Assembly: GCF_007004545.3 (NCBI RefSeq)
Contig: NZ_CP045503.2
Coordinates: 652,501-716,500 of the forward strand
Source: Shewanella eurypsychrophilus
GTDB lineage: Bacteria; Pseudomonadota; Gammaproteobacteria; Enterobacterales; Shewanellaceae
Reading direction: 5' to 3'
Length of the DNA stretch: 64,000 nt
Shown here: positions 36,862-45,055 of the stretch, piece after piece
Position numbering within the stretch: the stretch's first letter is position 1
How the letters are laid out: every line of letters starts with the position of its first letter
Notes under the pieces: generated by a model
The model's database searches: none
Seen by the model: the letters and a program-made list of their open reading frames with translations, nothing else
Told to the model about the DNA's origin: nothing
Translations under genes and position numbers: made by a program

Positions 36862-37302
36862 CTATTTATTAGGAATTAGGCAAGATTTTATCTCGAAGGG
36901 GATATCTCTTAGCTCAAACGCCGCTTTTAATTGCTTAGTGATTTTAGATTTAGGCTTAAGTGGAAAGCTTATCTTGCCCTTGGTGGCATGGATAAATAAA
37001 TGATCGCCAAGCAAGCGTACCGAGTTGATCTCATCATATTTAACTGAGAGGTCTTTTGCAGGCCCCCAATCACTCTCCAAGGAAAGTTTAATAAACCTAA
37101 CCGACTCAGGGGTAAATTGAATTTTTTGTTGCCAGATAAAATAGATCCAGCTGATACAGGTGCAGACAAATAAGGCTGGAATGATCAGATCCCAACTGGT
37201 GTCAAAAGAGCTGACTTTTATAATAAACCCTATGTAGGTACTAGAGATAATCGCGATGATTATGCTCAGCTTTCTGAAGGGACGAATATTAGTGTCTTCC
37301 AT
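36862..37302 (-). CDS. Small membrane protein, unknown
   Basis: 146 aa. Two transmembrane helices (about residues 11-29 and 38-57) with a short loop are followed by a cytoplasmic domain of about 85 residues. That domain is rich in alternating strands (IQFTPESVRFIKL, YDEINSVRLLGDHLFIHATKGKISFPL), reminiscent of bacterial PH-like domains. I do not recognise a named family. A patatin-like gene runs divergently 115 bp away. Role unknown. Confidence 0.6.
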   Translation of the reverse strand: MEDTNIRPFRKLSIIIAIISSTYIGFIIKVSSFDTSWDLIIPALFVCTCISWIYFIWQQKIQFTPESVRFIKLSLESDWGPAKDLSVKYDEINSVRLLGDHLFIHATKGKISFPLKPKSKITKQLKAAFELRDIPFEIKSCLIPNK

Positions 37303-37417
37303 CTGTGATATTCCTTATCAAGACTTCCTTTCCTTGAGGCTATAGTACTCCTACTATTTTAAAAAGTTAATTTTTGTTAAATAATGTCTCAGAAATACAT
37401 TGTGAAGGAAAATAGAT

Positions 37418-38473
37418 TTGCCAGCCCTACGTTTTCTCGCGGGACCGACCGCATATAAACAAATCGCCGATAACGGATTAAAACCTGAACTCTTTAGTCA
37501 ACTATTGGCAGCTTCTGGTGGTCCAAAATGGATTGGTATCGCCGGATTAGACAAGTATCTATTTGGTGAGTTTTTTAAACAGAGAAAAGCGCCTCTGCAT
37601 ACACTCGGTGCTTCTTCTGGGGCTTGGCGCCTGGCTTGCTTGGCGCAAGATAATCCTCTAGCGGCGTATTCCAGGTTAGAGGAGTTATATATCGGCCAAA
37701 AATATGATGTGAAGCCCACATCTTTTGATGTCTCTGAGCAAGTGAAGGTGATTATTCGCGGTCTACTTGGGGATGCTGTGGGAAAAGATATCGTCGAAAA
37801 TCAGACAATCAAGAGTCACTTTTTAGCATGTCGAGGGAAGCATTTAAACCGTTTGTCCAGTCGGTTGGCATTAAGCTTAGGTCTGGCCACCACAGCGGCA
37901 AGCAATTTGATCAGTCGTCAAACTTTAGGCATGCATTTTGAACGCTTTCTCTTTAGCTCAAATGATGAAGCATCCCCCTTTAATGCGCTCAGTGATCTCC
38001 CCAGTAAACAGGTTATGTTAAGCGTAGATAATATTGCCCAAGTGCTGCTAGCTACAGGTTCTATTCCTTGGGTTCTTGCACCTGTGACCGAGATTACTGG
38101 TGCACCCAAAGGGCATTATTATGATGGTGGCATTACCGATTATCATTTTGACTTGCCACTGTCCCATGCAAAAGGTCTCACCATTTACCCGCACTTTTAT
38201 CCTAAGATCACCCCAGGTTGGTTTGATAAATCTCTGCCATGGCGCCAGGCTCGGCATAACTATGCTAATGCACTTATTCTCACACCGAGTGAGGAATATC
38301 TTTCTTCTCTACCCTATGGAAAGTTACCCGATCGTAGTGATTTTAAACATTTTTCGAGCGATGAAAGAATGGCTTACTGGTATAAGGCTATCTCAATGAG
38401 CGAAGTGCTGGCCGATGAGTTTGCAGATGTGATGGCTAAGGGCTCAATTATGCAACACCTAGAACACTTCTAA
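37418..38473 (+). CDS. Patatin-like phospholipase family protein
   Basis: 351 aa, cytoplasmic, no signal. The lipase signature is present: an oxyanion-type SGGPKW (about residue 34), the nucleophile elbow GASSG (Ser about 67) and the catalytic Asp in DGGITDYHFD (about 233). Patatins hydrolyse acyl esters of lipids. Start is TTG 37418 with AAGGA eight bases upstream. No partner genes are adjacent. Substrate unknown. Confidence 0.78.
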   Translation: MPALRFLAGPTAYKQIADNGLKPELFSQLLAASGGPKWIGIAGLDKYLFGEFFKQRKAPLHTLGASSGAWRLACLAQDNPLAAYSRLEELYIGQKYDVKPTSFDVSEQVKVIIRGLLGDAVGKDIVENQTIKSHFLACRGKHLNRLSSRLALSLGLATTAASNLISRQTLGMHFERFLFSSNDEASPFNALSDLPSKQVMLSVDNIAQVLLATGSIPWVLAPVTEITGAPKGHYYDGGITDYHFDLPLSHAKGLTIYPHFYPKITPGWFDKSLPWRQARHNYANALILTPSEEYLSSLPYGKLPDRSDFKHFSSDERMAYWYKAISMSEVLADEFADVMAKGSIMQHLEHF

Positions 38474-38750
38474 TCCAGATGGCATGCTCTCTTTTATAAG
38501 AGTGAGGGGTGAACATTTAAGGAGTAATAAATCACTGCAACAAATCGCTATCTATCTGTGTCTAATAGAATGTAAAAGCAGGAGAGATTTGAGCTGTATT
38601 TTTATGTGAAAAATGGTGTTAGCAAGCAAAAGGGGTCAATCAGCAGTAAATTCTGTAACTGCTACACTTTATGATTATTACCTTTGCTGTTAATTAACGA
38701 GAAATTGGTACGCTTTTTTCGGCTACCTGGCCTTGAGGCTGGAGGTTACT

Positions 38751-39326
38751 ATGCGCACACAGGAGATGGCGTTAATCACGCGGGATGCGGTGTTATTACC
38801 CGAAGGAAGGTTAGAGATCCGAGTCGTGGATCCAGCTTATCTACAAGTGATAGCAGATAATCTTAAAGGCAAGTGTCAACTGGCTTTTGGCATGTTTATG
38901 GCTAATGGCAAACCTCCTTGTTACCCGAATGCGACTCAATGTGAAGTCATTGATTTTAATCAGCTAGATGATAATTCTTTGGGGATCGTGCTCGAAGGAA
39001 AGCAAAGAGTAAAAGTCTTGTCTGCAGCGCAGAAAAGAGATGGAGTATGGATTTCCAGAACCTTACCTTGTAGCAACTGGTGTGAAGAACCGATAAAAGG
39101 TGAATTTGAGCTCATTAGTGCTGCACTAGAGCAGTTCTATGAAGTAAACCCTGACTTATTTGGCCTATATTCAAATCTGCACTTAGATGATGCAGCTTGG
39201 GTCAGTCAACGATGGTTAGAAGTGCTGCCCTTGTACAGCAAAGATAAACAGGTATTGCTCAATCAGCCTGATTGTCATAAGACAATGAACTTCGTACTAG
39301 AGCTAATCAAGTCACATGTGAACTAA
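38751..39326 (+). CDS. LON N-terminal-domain protein
   Basis: About 191 aa. It resembles the stand-alone LON substrate-binding domain family: an N-terminal LLPEGRLEIRVVDPAYLQVI, a middle FGMFMANG, and LGIVLEGKQRVKVL. It lacks the ATPase and protease domains of Lon. Bacterial stand-alone versions are of unknown function. GGAGG directly upstream fixes ATG 38751 rather than the in-frame TTG 18 bases earlier. Immediately after its stop begins the triloop-hairpin repeat field. Confidence 0.78.
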   Translation: MRTQEMALITRDAVLLPEGRLEIRVVDPAYLQVIADNLKGKCQLAFGMFMANGKPPCYPNATQCEVIDFNQLDDNSLGIVLEGKQRVKVLSAAQKRDGVWISRTLPCSNWCEEPIKGEFELISAALEQFYEVNPDLFGLYSNLHLDDAAWVSQRWLEVLPLYSKDKQVLLNQPDCHKTMNFVLELIKSHVN

Positions 39327-39660
39327 TGTGCGGAGCGCTTCGCTCCGAGAGCGTTCGCAAGCTCACTTCGAGGCCGCTGCGCTTCGAGCTCGTTCGCAAG
39401 CTCACTTCGAGAACGCTGCGCTTCGAGTCCGTTCGTAAACTCACTTCGAGAACGGGAACAAGTTCCCTACGAGATAATTGCAAAATCTTTTTTCTTCTGA
39501 CTTTTCTTGAGCTCGCAGGAACGAAGTTCCGTACTCGGAGGCGCTTCTCAGCCGAACTCGCATTCTCGCAGCGGCTTTGCCGCGTCCTCGAAGGGCGAAG
39601 CCCGTCCTTGCCAGTGACGAAGTCACGCTCTAGCCGCTTCTTTTCTGTTAAAATAACTTG
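39327..39660. repeat. GC-rich field of triloop hairpins and 39-bp tandem repeats
   Basis: First come three tandem units of about 39 bp ending CGTTCG(C/T)AA(G/A)CTCACTTCGAG (39333-39450). A string of short perfect hairpins follows: CGGAGCG-CTT-CGCTCCG (39331), GGGAAC-AA-GTTCCC (39454), GGAAC-GAA-GTTCC (39518), GCGGC-TTT-GCCGC (39571), GGGC-GAA-GCCC (39593) and GTGAC-GAA-GTCAC (39614). Each has a 2-3-nt loop. A 113-codon frame crosses it only because the repeat unit is a multiple of three. Base composition differs strongly from neighbouring genes. Confidence 0.8.
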
Positions 39661-39688
39661 TCTTTAATCCGATCTAATTAGAATTATC

Positions 39689-40630
39689 ATGCCTTCATCT
39701 GTTCGTGCTTCTCAAGCGTCCTATGTCGTTTTACCTGAAAGTGTTGCCGATAAACCCACGGTATTGAGTTTTCTTGTGGAACGTTTTAATCAGATAGGCA
39801 GTGATGTTTGGCGAGAGCGTATTATTGACGGTAAGGTGCACTGGCGAGATGGCAGCCTCATTGCTGTCGATACGCCATTTATACCTAGGGCTCGGGTTTA
39901 TTATTATCGTGAAGTGAAAGCCGAAACTAAGGTGCCTTTCGAAGAAAAGGTGCTCTACCAAGATGAGCAGATTATCTTAGCGTTTAAGCCGCACTTTTTA
40001 GCCCTTCATCCCAGTGGCAATTTTGTCAATGAGTGCCTGATCAATCGATTGCGAATGAAAACGGGGATTGAGACATTAGTGCCAGCGCACAGGTTAGACA
40101 GAGCGACTGCAGGTATTGTGCTGATTATTGTTCAGCCTGAGGCTCGCACTCAGTATCACGACCTATTCAAGAACCAGCAAATAACTAAAGAATATCAGGC
40201 ATTAGCCAAGCTTACGCCTGAGCTATTAGCGAAAAATCAGCAAGGCGAGTTGCAACTTCCCCTTCATTGGACAGTAAAAAATCGCATGGTGAAAGGTGAG
40301 CCCTCATTTACTATGCAGGTGGTGGATGGGGAGTCAAATACTCATTCAGAAATCAGCCTTATCGATATTAAAGGTGATATTGGCTTATTTAAATTATCGC
40401 CAATCACAGGGCGTACCCATCAGCTAAGAGTGCATATGCAAAGTTTAGGTATGTCGATTCTCAATGATCGCTGTTATCCGCAATTGCAGCCGAAATCAGA
40501 TGACGACTATACTCGTCCGTTGAAACTCGTGGCTAAGCGCCTGAAATTTCAAGACCCTGTGACTGGAATAGCACTAGATATTGAATGCGAGGGTTTTGAG
40601 TGTGAAGGGTTTAAATCTTTACTTGGTTAA
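39689..40630 (+). CDS. RluA-family pseudouridine synthase
   Basis: 313 aa. It isomerises uridine to pseudouridine in rRNA or tRNA. The catalytic motif HRLDRATAG is present (Asp about 150), with PHFLALHPSGN before it and ITGRTHQLRVHMQSLGM later. It lacks a clear S4 domain at the N-terminus; instead the first 70 residues form a short extension. Target RNA cannot be assigned from sequence alone. It stands alone after the hairpin field. Confidence 0.85.
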   Translation: MPSSVRASQASYVVLPESVADKPTVLSFLVERFNQIGSDVWRERIIDGKVHWRDGSLIAVDTPFIPRARVYYYREVKAETKVPFEEKVLYQDEQIILAFKPHFLALHPSGNFVNECLINRLRMKTGIETLVPAHRLDRATAGIVLIIVQPEARTQYHDLFKNQQITKEYQALAKLTPELLAKNQQGELQLPLHWTVKNRMVKGEPSFTMQVVDGESNTHSEISLIDIKGDIGLFKLSPITGRTHQLRVHMQSLGMSILNDRCYPQLQPKSDDDYTRPLKLVAKRLKFQDPVTGIALDIECEGFECEGFKSLLG

Positions 40631-40867
40631 GTTGAATGCACATAGTCAATTTTGTATAAAATATCCCAAGCTTGTTTTTTTATCGGCATGTCTCTATGCT
40701 GGAGTGGCTTAACTCATCAATATGATGAGCGAGCAAGTAACCTTCATTACCTCAGAAAGTGGTCGGGGAGTAGATGCTATTGGTTAGCTTAATATTCTGT
40801 TTATGCTCAATGTTTAACAGAGTTAGTGCGTACAAGATCTACTATAAACAACACAAGGATAATAATA

Positions 40868-41338
40868 ATGAATAAATCAGCCCTGATCTCAATTACATTG
40901 GTCGCTGTAGCGGTTGCCGCTGCGATTGGCTACCAAAGCTTAAATTCTGAGCCTGCCTCTCTTGAATCAGCTTCTCAGAAGGTTACGGATGCTTCTCCAG
41001 TAGCACAAGTAGCCCAATCTTCTGCAAAGCCAATGGCGCCTGTTTCCATGAGTGCACCAGTGACCCCAGTACAGTATGAAGTAGAGCAAGAAGTACAGCA
41101 TGAGGCACAAGCAGGAACTATGGAGGTGGCAGCTATGTCGGCCTCAGAACCACAGCAAGATAGTAAACCTTCAGCCGTTAATGATCCTAGCCACCCTCCG
41201 CGTCAAGCGCCGAATGCCAACCGAGCACCAAGATCGGCACCCAATGCCAACCCTGAATATGCCCATCACCCGAGACCCGGCACTGAGCAGCCCGTTTCAG
41301 CGCCTGTAAGCATGCCATCACAACCATCTGGAAATTAA
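40868..41338 (+). CDS. Exported Pro/Ala-rich hypothetical protein
   Basis: 156 aa. An N-terminal hydrophobic segment (ALISITLVAVAVAAAIGY) acts as signal or anchor. The rest is low-complexity, rich in Pro, Ala, Ser and Gln, ending in repeats such as RQAPNANRAPRSAPNANPEYAHHP. I recognise no domain. ATG 40868 has AAGGA eight bases upstream. It may be a periplasm-spanning disordered protein; function unknown. Confidence 0.6.
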   Translation: MNKSALISITLVAVAVAAAIGYQSLNSEPASLESASQKVTDASPVAQVAQSSAKPMAPVSMSAPVTPVQYEVEQEVQHEAQAGTMEVAAMSASEPQQDSKPSAVNDPSHPPRQAPNANRAPRSAPNANPEYAHHPRPGTEQPVSAPVSMPSQPSGN

Positions 41339-41617
41339 ACATAAATCTGCATGAGTGACGTTGCTGGTGTTTTTCAAGGTAGCTGTCACTCTTCGCAAGT
41401 GTCAGATAACAAGTTCCTGAAATCTCTATTGTGGATTCATTGGGCTGGTTTTGTTATTTGGTTAGTTTATTGAGAACCATAGCTTCATTGGTGTTTATTG
41501 CTTGCAGCAGGTGCTGTAAATGGATTTACGAATGTCACGATCACACGGTCAGAGATGCTCCCGGCATCTCAAGACATTTCCCATATCCCTATGGGTCAGA
41601 TGTGAATGAGTGACCTT

Positions 41618-41790
41618 ACATGTAGATACTTCTGTGGAACGCTGCAAGTACAGTCCCTGTAAGCTCTACCAAAACATCTGACCACCATGGAAGGTGGAAA
41701 TGCCGGAAAATGTATGGAACATTTCCGGCCCAGTTTTGGAAGCCCACAGCCGTATCTACATCGGATTATTCATCTCTTCGATTTGAAGTA
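41618..41790 (-). repeat. Dispersed repeat family, member 4 (inverted)
   Basis: Ends match copy 2 in reverse: ACATGTAGATACTTCTGTGG (41618-41637) and CCCACAGCCGTATCTACATC (41743-41762). The flanking arm TTATTCATCTCTTCGATTT follows, exactly as at 1230-1250 on the other strand. The interior is different from copies 1-3 and includes GCTCTACCAAAACATC and a CCGGAA... stem, so this member has shared ends but its own centre. Confidence 0.65.
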
Positions 41791-41882
41791 TTAATGTGTC
41801 AGCTAAACATGTTTATGGACATTAGTGAGCTAGTGCACTCGCCCTAACTCAACAGATATTTTAAAACTGAACAAAAGCGGAT

Positions 41883-41990
41883 TCACCACGGAGAACACGG
41901 AGGGCCACGGAGAAAGGCAACAGCGAAAGCCTCTGGAACTCTTCATCTTTACCTCCGTGTTCTTCGTGTAAGCGAAGCGCTCCGTGGTGA
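41883..41990. repeat. CACGGAG-type inverted repeat with a hairpin inserted in one arm
   Basis: The left arm TCACCACGGAG-AACACGGAGG (41883-41903) matches in reverse two separated pieces on the right: CCTCCGTGTT (41952-41961) and CTCCGTGGTGA (41980-41990). Between them sit 18 bases (41962-41979) that themselves fold as CTTCG-TGTAAG-CGAAG. It looks like an old palindromic repeat interrupted by a smaller hairpin. Confidence 0.65.
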
Positions 41991-42032
41991 TATTATGCTC
42001 GAATTGAAGATCCCCCTTTCTGTAGAACACCC

Positions 42033-42127
42033 AGTGTAGAAGCGGCTGCGAACTTCGATTTCAGGGATGAAATCGCAGAGCGCCCAAGGATGGGTTTACA
42101 GCGTACCGAGAGATTACTTACACATGC
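42033..42127 (+). repeat. Diverged member of the dispersed repeat family
   Basis: AGTGTAGAAGCGGCTGCGAACTTCGATTTCAGGG matches the left end of copies 1-3 in kind, ATCGCAGAGCG(C/G)CCA(A/G)GGATG matches copy 2, and it ends at TTACACATGC. The conserved core is missing, so this is a short deletion derivative. Confidence 0.5.
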
Positions 42128-42301
42128 GCCCACTGCAGGTGATAGATAGCAATGAAAGTACGACTTTCAAACACACCATCCAACAAATGCTAGATTCCGG
42201 CTCAAAAGCTTTGCCGGAAAGACAGTCGTATCAACAAAAAATGTAACCTGCCTTCATTCCAAGGCTGGCTAATTTTTTTGGGGGAAGCAGTGTCAAACTC
42301 G

Positions 42302-44182
42302 CTACTCTTTTCTTGGTGAGTCAAAGTGAGTTTCGCTCATATCTGTGTGCAGCACGGCAATCTTAGTCGGTGCACCATTTTTAGCTAAATCAAGCATCCC
42401 AATTCCGCTCTGATTCATTAAGCGCTTGCTGCGTGCACCATTGGGGCGCCTGCCACGAATGGACATGCGTTTACGCTTGGTGAAAAAATTCAGTGGCGAA
42501 AAGTGGCCATATAGCCAGCCATTTATTTTATCGAAGATAGGAATTAGCTTTTCTGGGAATTGATTTTTTAAGCCGCTACAGGTGATCTGATAAATCTTAG
42601 GGCCACCTTTTCTAAATCGTATACGAATGTCATAGGCAAAGGAGTAATGGACATCGCCTGACAAGATCACAAATTGCTCCGGCGTTTTCCTGTGTTGAAA
42701 AATGCTTAACAAGGTGTTGGCAGTGCCTGGGTGGGCCATCCAGTTTTCGGCATCCACCAACAATGAACCGCCAAGCATAGTAGCGGTACGTTGCACGGTT
42801 TCGATGAGTTTGACTCCGAACATAGGGGCCGCCGAGACGATGATGACATTACTCTGGCCAACTAACTCCTGTTGCAACTCCATCAGGGATTCCCAGTCCA
42901 TCAGACCAGATGGTTTTGCTAGGTTAGACTCGCTACGCCAGCGGTGAGTTCGAGTATCTAACACCACCAATTTAGGCGATGTCTTTAAGGTGTAATGCCA
43001 ATGCTCAAATTTGAGCAGTTCATCGATGAGTCTGTCTTGTGTTGCTTCATCTGGCTGAGAAAAGTGGGCATCGATGAGTGGTGTTATTTGCGCTTTAAAT
43101 TTTTTCGGAGCATTGCCTAAGCCCTGAAATAGGGCATAACCTATCAGTGCGTTACCTATGATACGTTTAGAGAAGGGATGCCCGTAAGCGGCTTGCTCCC
43201 ATTTTGCGGTCAGGTTCCAATCATCGGTGACATCATGATCATCAAAAATCATGTAGGTTGGCAGGTGTGCCATTAAGCGTCTGACTTGCTGGAGTCCTGC
43301 CTTAAACTCCAGCAGATGTAGCCACTCCCTATTCCAGCGGGTGTTGTTTGCCACAGATAAGCCTGCAACCTCTTTAGGGATCTCTATTTGATCCCAGAGC
43401 TCGGGTGACCAGGTCAGTAAATACAGGGCAATGATTTCACCTAAAGTGATCAGGTGGTTTTCGGCCAATGATGAGGTGAAGATGGGATGGTTGATATACC
43501 AACGCCTGATCGCCGTTTTTGCCTGATATTGTGTCTTAGGCAGTAAATTTTTTTGTCGCTGATATAGGGCTGCAGGATGGTAGCTGATAGCAGCACTTCC
43601 ACTGAGGGCTGCATCGTTAAATTTCTCTTGCGGTAAGCCCAATAGCTTTATGACTTCACCTATGGCATAGATCATCGGCCCGGCAATGTCATCGACGTAG
43701 ACTTGATCGCCGCTAAGCATCAGTAGAGAGGGGCGCGCTTCAATGCTGAGATCTTGGCTGAGTCTGGTATCGGCAGCCACGAGCGCATCACCGCTGTGGT
43801 GATGAGGATTACGGCAGGAGCCGTGTAGCAAGTTATCTATTTGAGGCTTGATAACAAACTCTGGGTTTTTTTTATCTTGATAGTTTAGCTGCTGGATACT
43901 GCTAAATAGCGCCCCATGCTGGCTATCGGTTAACTCATAAGCTATTGCAGAATCGACACAAAGAAAATCCTTCTGCTCAACCTGAATAAGATACTGCCAG
44001 GCCTTTTCTCCAAGCTGGACTTCATGGCACTGCTCCTGTTGCAGGACTAACTTTTTCTTAGCAAGGGTTAAGGTCAGTTCATTCATCGGCTTTGAGCTGA
44101 CAAGCCACAGGGTGAAGTTATCTTGATCGCAATGACGAAGTGTTGGACCTGCAAGGACTAAGGGTAATGCTGCGGGCATCAT
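42302..44182 (-). CDS. PhoD-like metallophosphatase
   Basis: 626 aa. Alkaline-phosphatase D-type metal-site motifs are visible: LLMLSGDQVYVDD, MIFDDHDVTDDWN and VILSGDVHYSFAY. Such enzymes use a two-metal centre to hydrolyse phosphodiesters or monoesters. There is no typical N-terminal signal peptide, so it may be cytoplasmic, unlike secreted PhoD; an upstream Tat signal is not visible in this frame. The HAD-family gene lies 85 bp upstream on the same strand, suggesting an operon. A basic tail (RRPNGARSKRL) closes the protein. Confidence 0.8.
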   Translation of the reverse strand: MMPAALPLVLAGPTLRHCDQDNFTLWLVSSKPMNELTLTLAKKKLVLQQEQCHEVQLGEKAWQYLIQVEQKDFLCVDSAIAYELTDSQHGALFSSIQQLNYQDKKNPEFVIKPQIDNLLHGSCRNPHHHSGDALVAADTRLSQDLSIEARPSLLMLSGDQVYVDDIAGPMIYAIGEVIKLLGLPQEKFNDAALSGSAAISYHPAALYQRQKNLLPKTQYQAKTAIRRWYINHPIFTSSLAENHLITLGEIIALYLLTWSPELWDQIEIPKEVAGLSVANNTRWNREWLHLLEFKAGLQQVRRLMAHLPTYMIFDDHDVTDDWNLTAKWEQAAYGHPFSKRIIGNALIGYALFQGLGNAPKKFKAQITPLIDAHFSQPDEATQDRLIDELLKFEHWHYTLKTSPKLVVLDTRTHRWRSESNLAKPSGLMDWESLMELQQELVGQSNVIIVSAAPMFGVKLIETVQRTATMLGGSLLVDAENWMAHPGTANTLLSIFQHRKTPEQFVILSGDVHYSFAYDIRIRFRKGGPKIYQITCSGLKNQFPEKLIPIFDKINGWLYGHFSPLNFFTKRKRMSIRGRRPNGARSKRLMNQSGIGMLDLAKNGAPTKIAVLHTDMSETHFDSPRKE

Positions 44183-44266
44183 TGAGTGTCGATTCCAGAG
44201 GTGATGAGTGAGCTAACAGATTAAACAAAAGGATTAAATTTGCAAAATATTAATCGTCAGCAAGCT

Positions 44267-44875
44267 TTAGTTAAGGCGTTTCCAGTTCATATATGCCTCA
44301 TCGGCCAGTGCTAACATTGATAGATCTTCATGGGTGTCACCGTAAGCATAGACCTTGGGGTAGTCTGCGAGGGTGAATTGAGCCTTAACCTTGTTGGCTT
44401 TTTTATCACCACTACAGTCGCCAGCTAAATAGCGACCAGAATAATGACCATTCAGACTCTCCATCTCACTGCAGATCAGGCTTATCTCCATGGCGTCACA
44501 CCAAGATCTTAAATAGATATCTAACGATGCTGAAACGAGTACGGCTTTGTCACCGCGGCTAAGATGCCAGCGTATTTTATCTAGGGCGATATCTCTGAGA
44601 TGAAGAGGAATAATGTGTTGAGCATAATAAGCCCCTAAGGATTCAAGCTGTTTAACTGAGCGACCTTTAAACGCAATATAGGCGACCATAGGACGCAATA
44701 CTCGAGCTGGAAATAGACCCGCTTTATAAGCGACAAAGAAGGGCAGGATAAGACTGCCCCATATTATAAATCGTCTCTTCTTGGCCGAATGGCGAATAAA
44801 TTTAGAGAACATGTCGGAGTGAGTGATGGTGCCGTCAAAATCGAACAAGGCTAAGCAAGGTTGGTTGTTTTCCAT
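44267..44875 (-). CDS. HAD-superfamily phosphatase (IB subfamily)
   Basis: 202 aa. All three HAD motifs are visible: FDFDGTIT (nucleophile Asp, about residue 12), LVSASLD (motif II) and the acidic YGDTHEDLSML. It has the length and shape of IB-type phosphoserine-phosphatase-like enzymes with an alpha-helical cap, plus a short hydrophobic stretch (WGSLILPFFVAY) that could associate with membrane. Substrate unknown. It precedes the PhoD-like gene on the same strand. Confidence 0.82.
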   Translation of the reverse strand: MENNQPCLALFDFDGTITHSDMFSKFIRHSAKKRRFIIWGSLILPFFVAYKAGLFPARVLRPMVAYIAFKGRSVKQLESLGAYYAQHIIPLHLRDIALDKIRWHLSRGDKAVLVSASLDIYLRSWCDAMEISLICSEMESLNGHYSGRYLAGDCSGDKKANKVKAQFTLADYPKVYAYGDTHEDLSMLALADEAYMNWKRLN

Positions 44876-45055
44876 CGTATCCCCTCATTTTAAACTTGAA
44901 CGATAAGACCTATTTTAACGCGCTTTTTATTGACAATCGATAGCGTTGAAAAACAAGTCGGTATTGGTACGTAAATTGTAGATAATCGAGATATTAGTTG
45001 TCGATGAAGTATGTAATTATTGCAGCCTCTGTGATTTGTGTGGTTATGTGCGTAT

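Larger units (their letters stand above)
41339..42301. other. Gene-free, repeat-rich stretch of about 960 bp
   Basis: I see no credible gene. It holds a short-repeat cluster (about 41560-41617), an inverted member of the dispersed repeat family (41618-41790), an inverted-repeat block related to CCACGGAGAACACGGAGG (41883-41990) and another diverged member (42033-42127). A further short stem (GCCGGAA... around 41701-41729) and TTCCGG/CCGGAA pairs recur near 42195-42220. Confidence 0.6.

Noticed and set aside
36737..37003. 88-codon plus-strand frame
   Set aside because: Antisense to the small membrane protein and without a ribosome binding site.
39326..39667. 113-codon frame with repeated LTSR peptide
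   Set aside because: Produced by 39-bp tandem repeats (a multiple of three) and hairpins; no ribosome binding site, composition unlike genes.
41431..41613. 60-codon frame
   Set aside because: Runs into repeat sequence, no ribosome binding site and no recognisable protein character.
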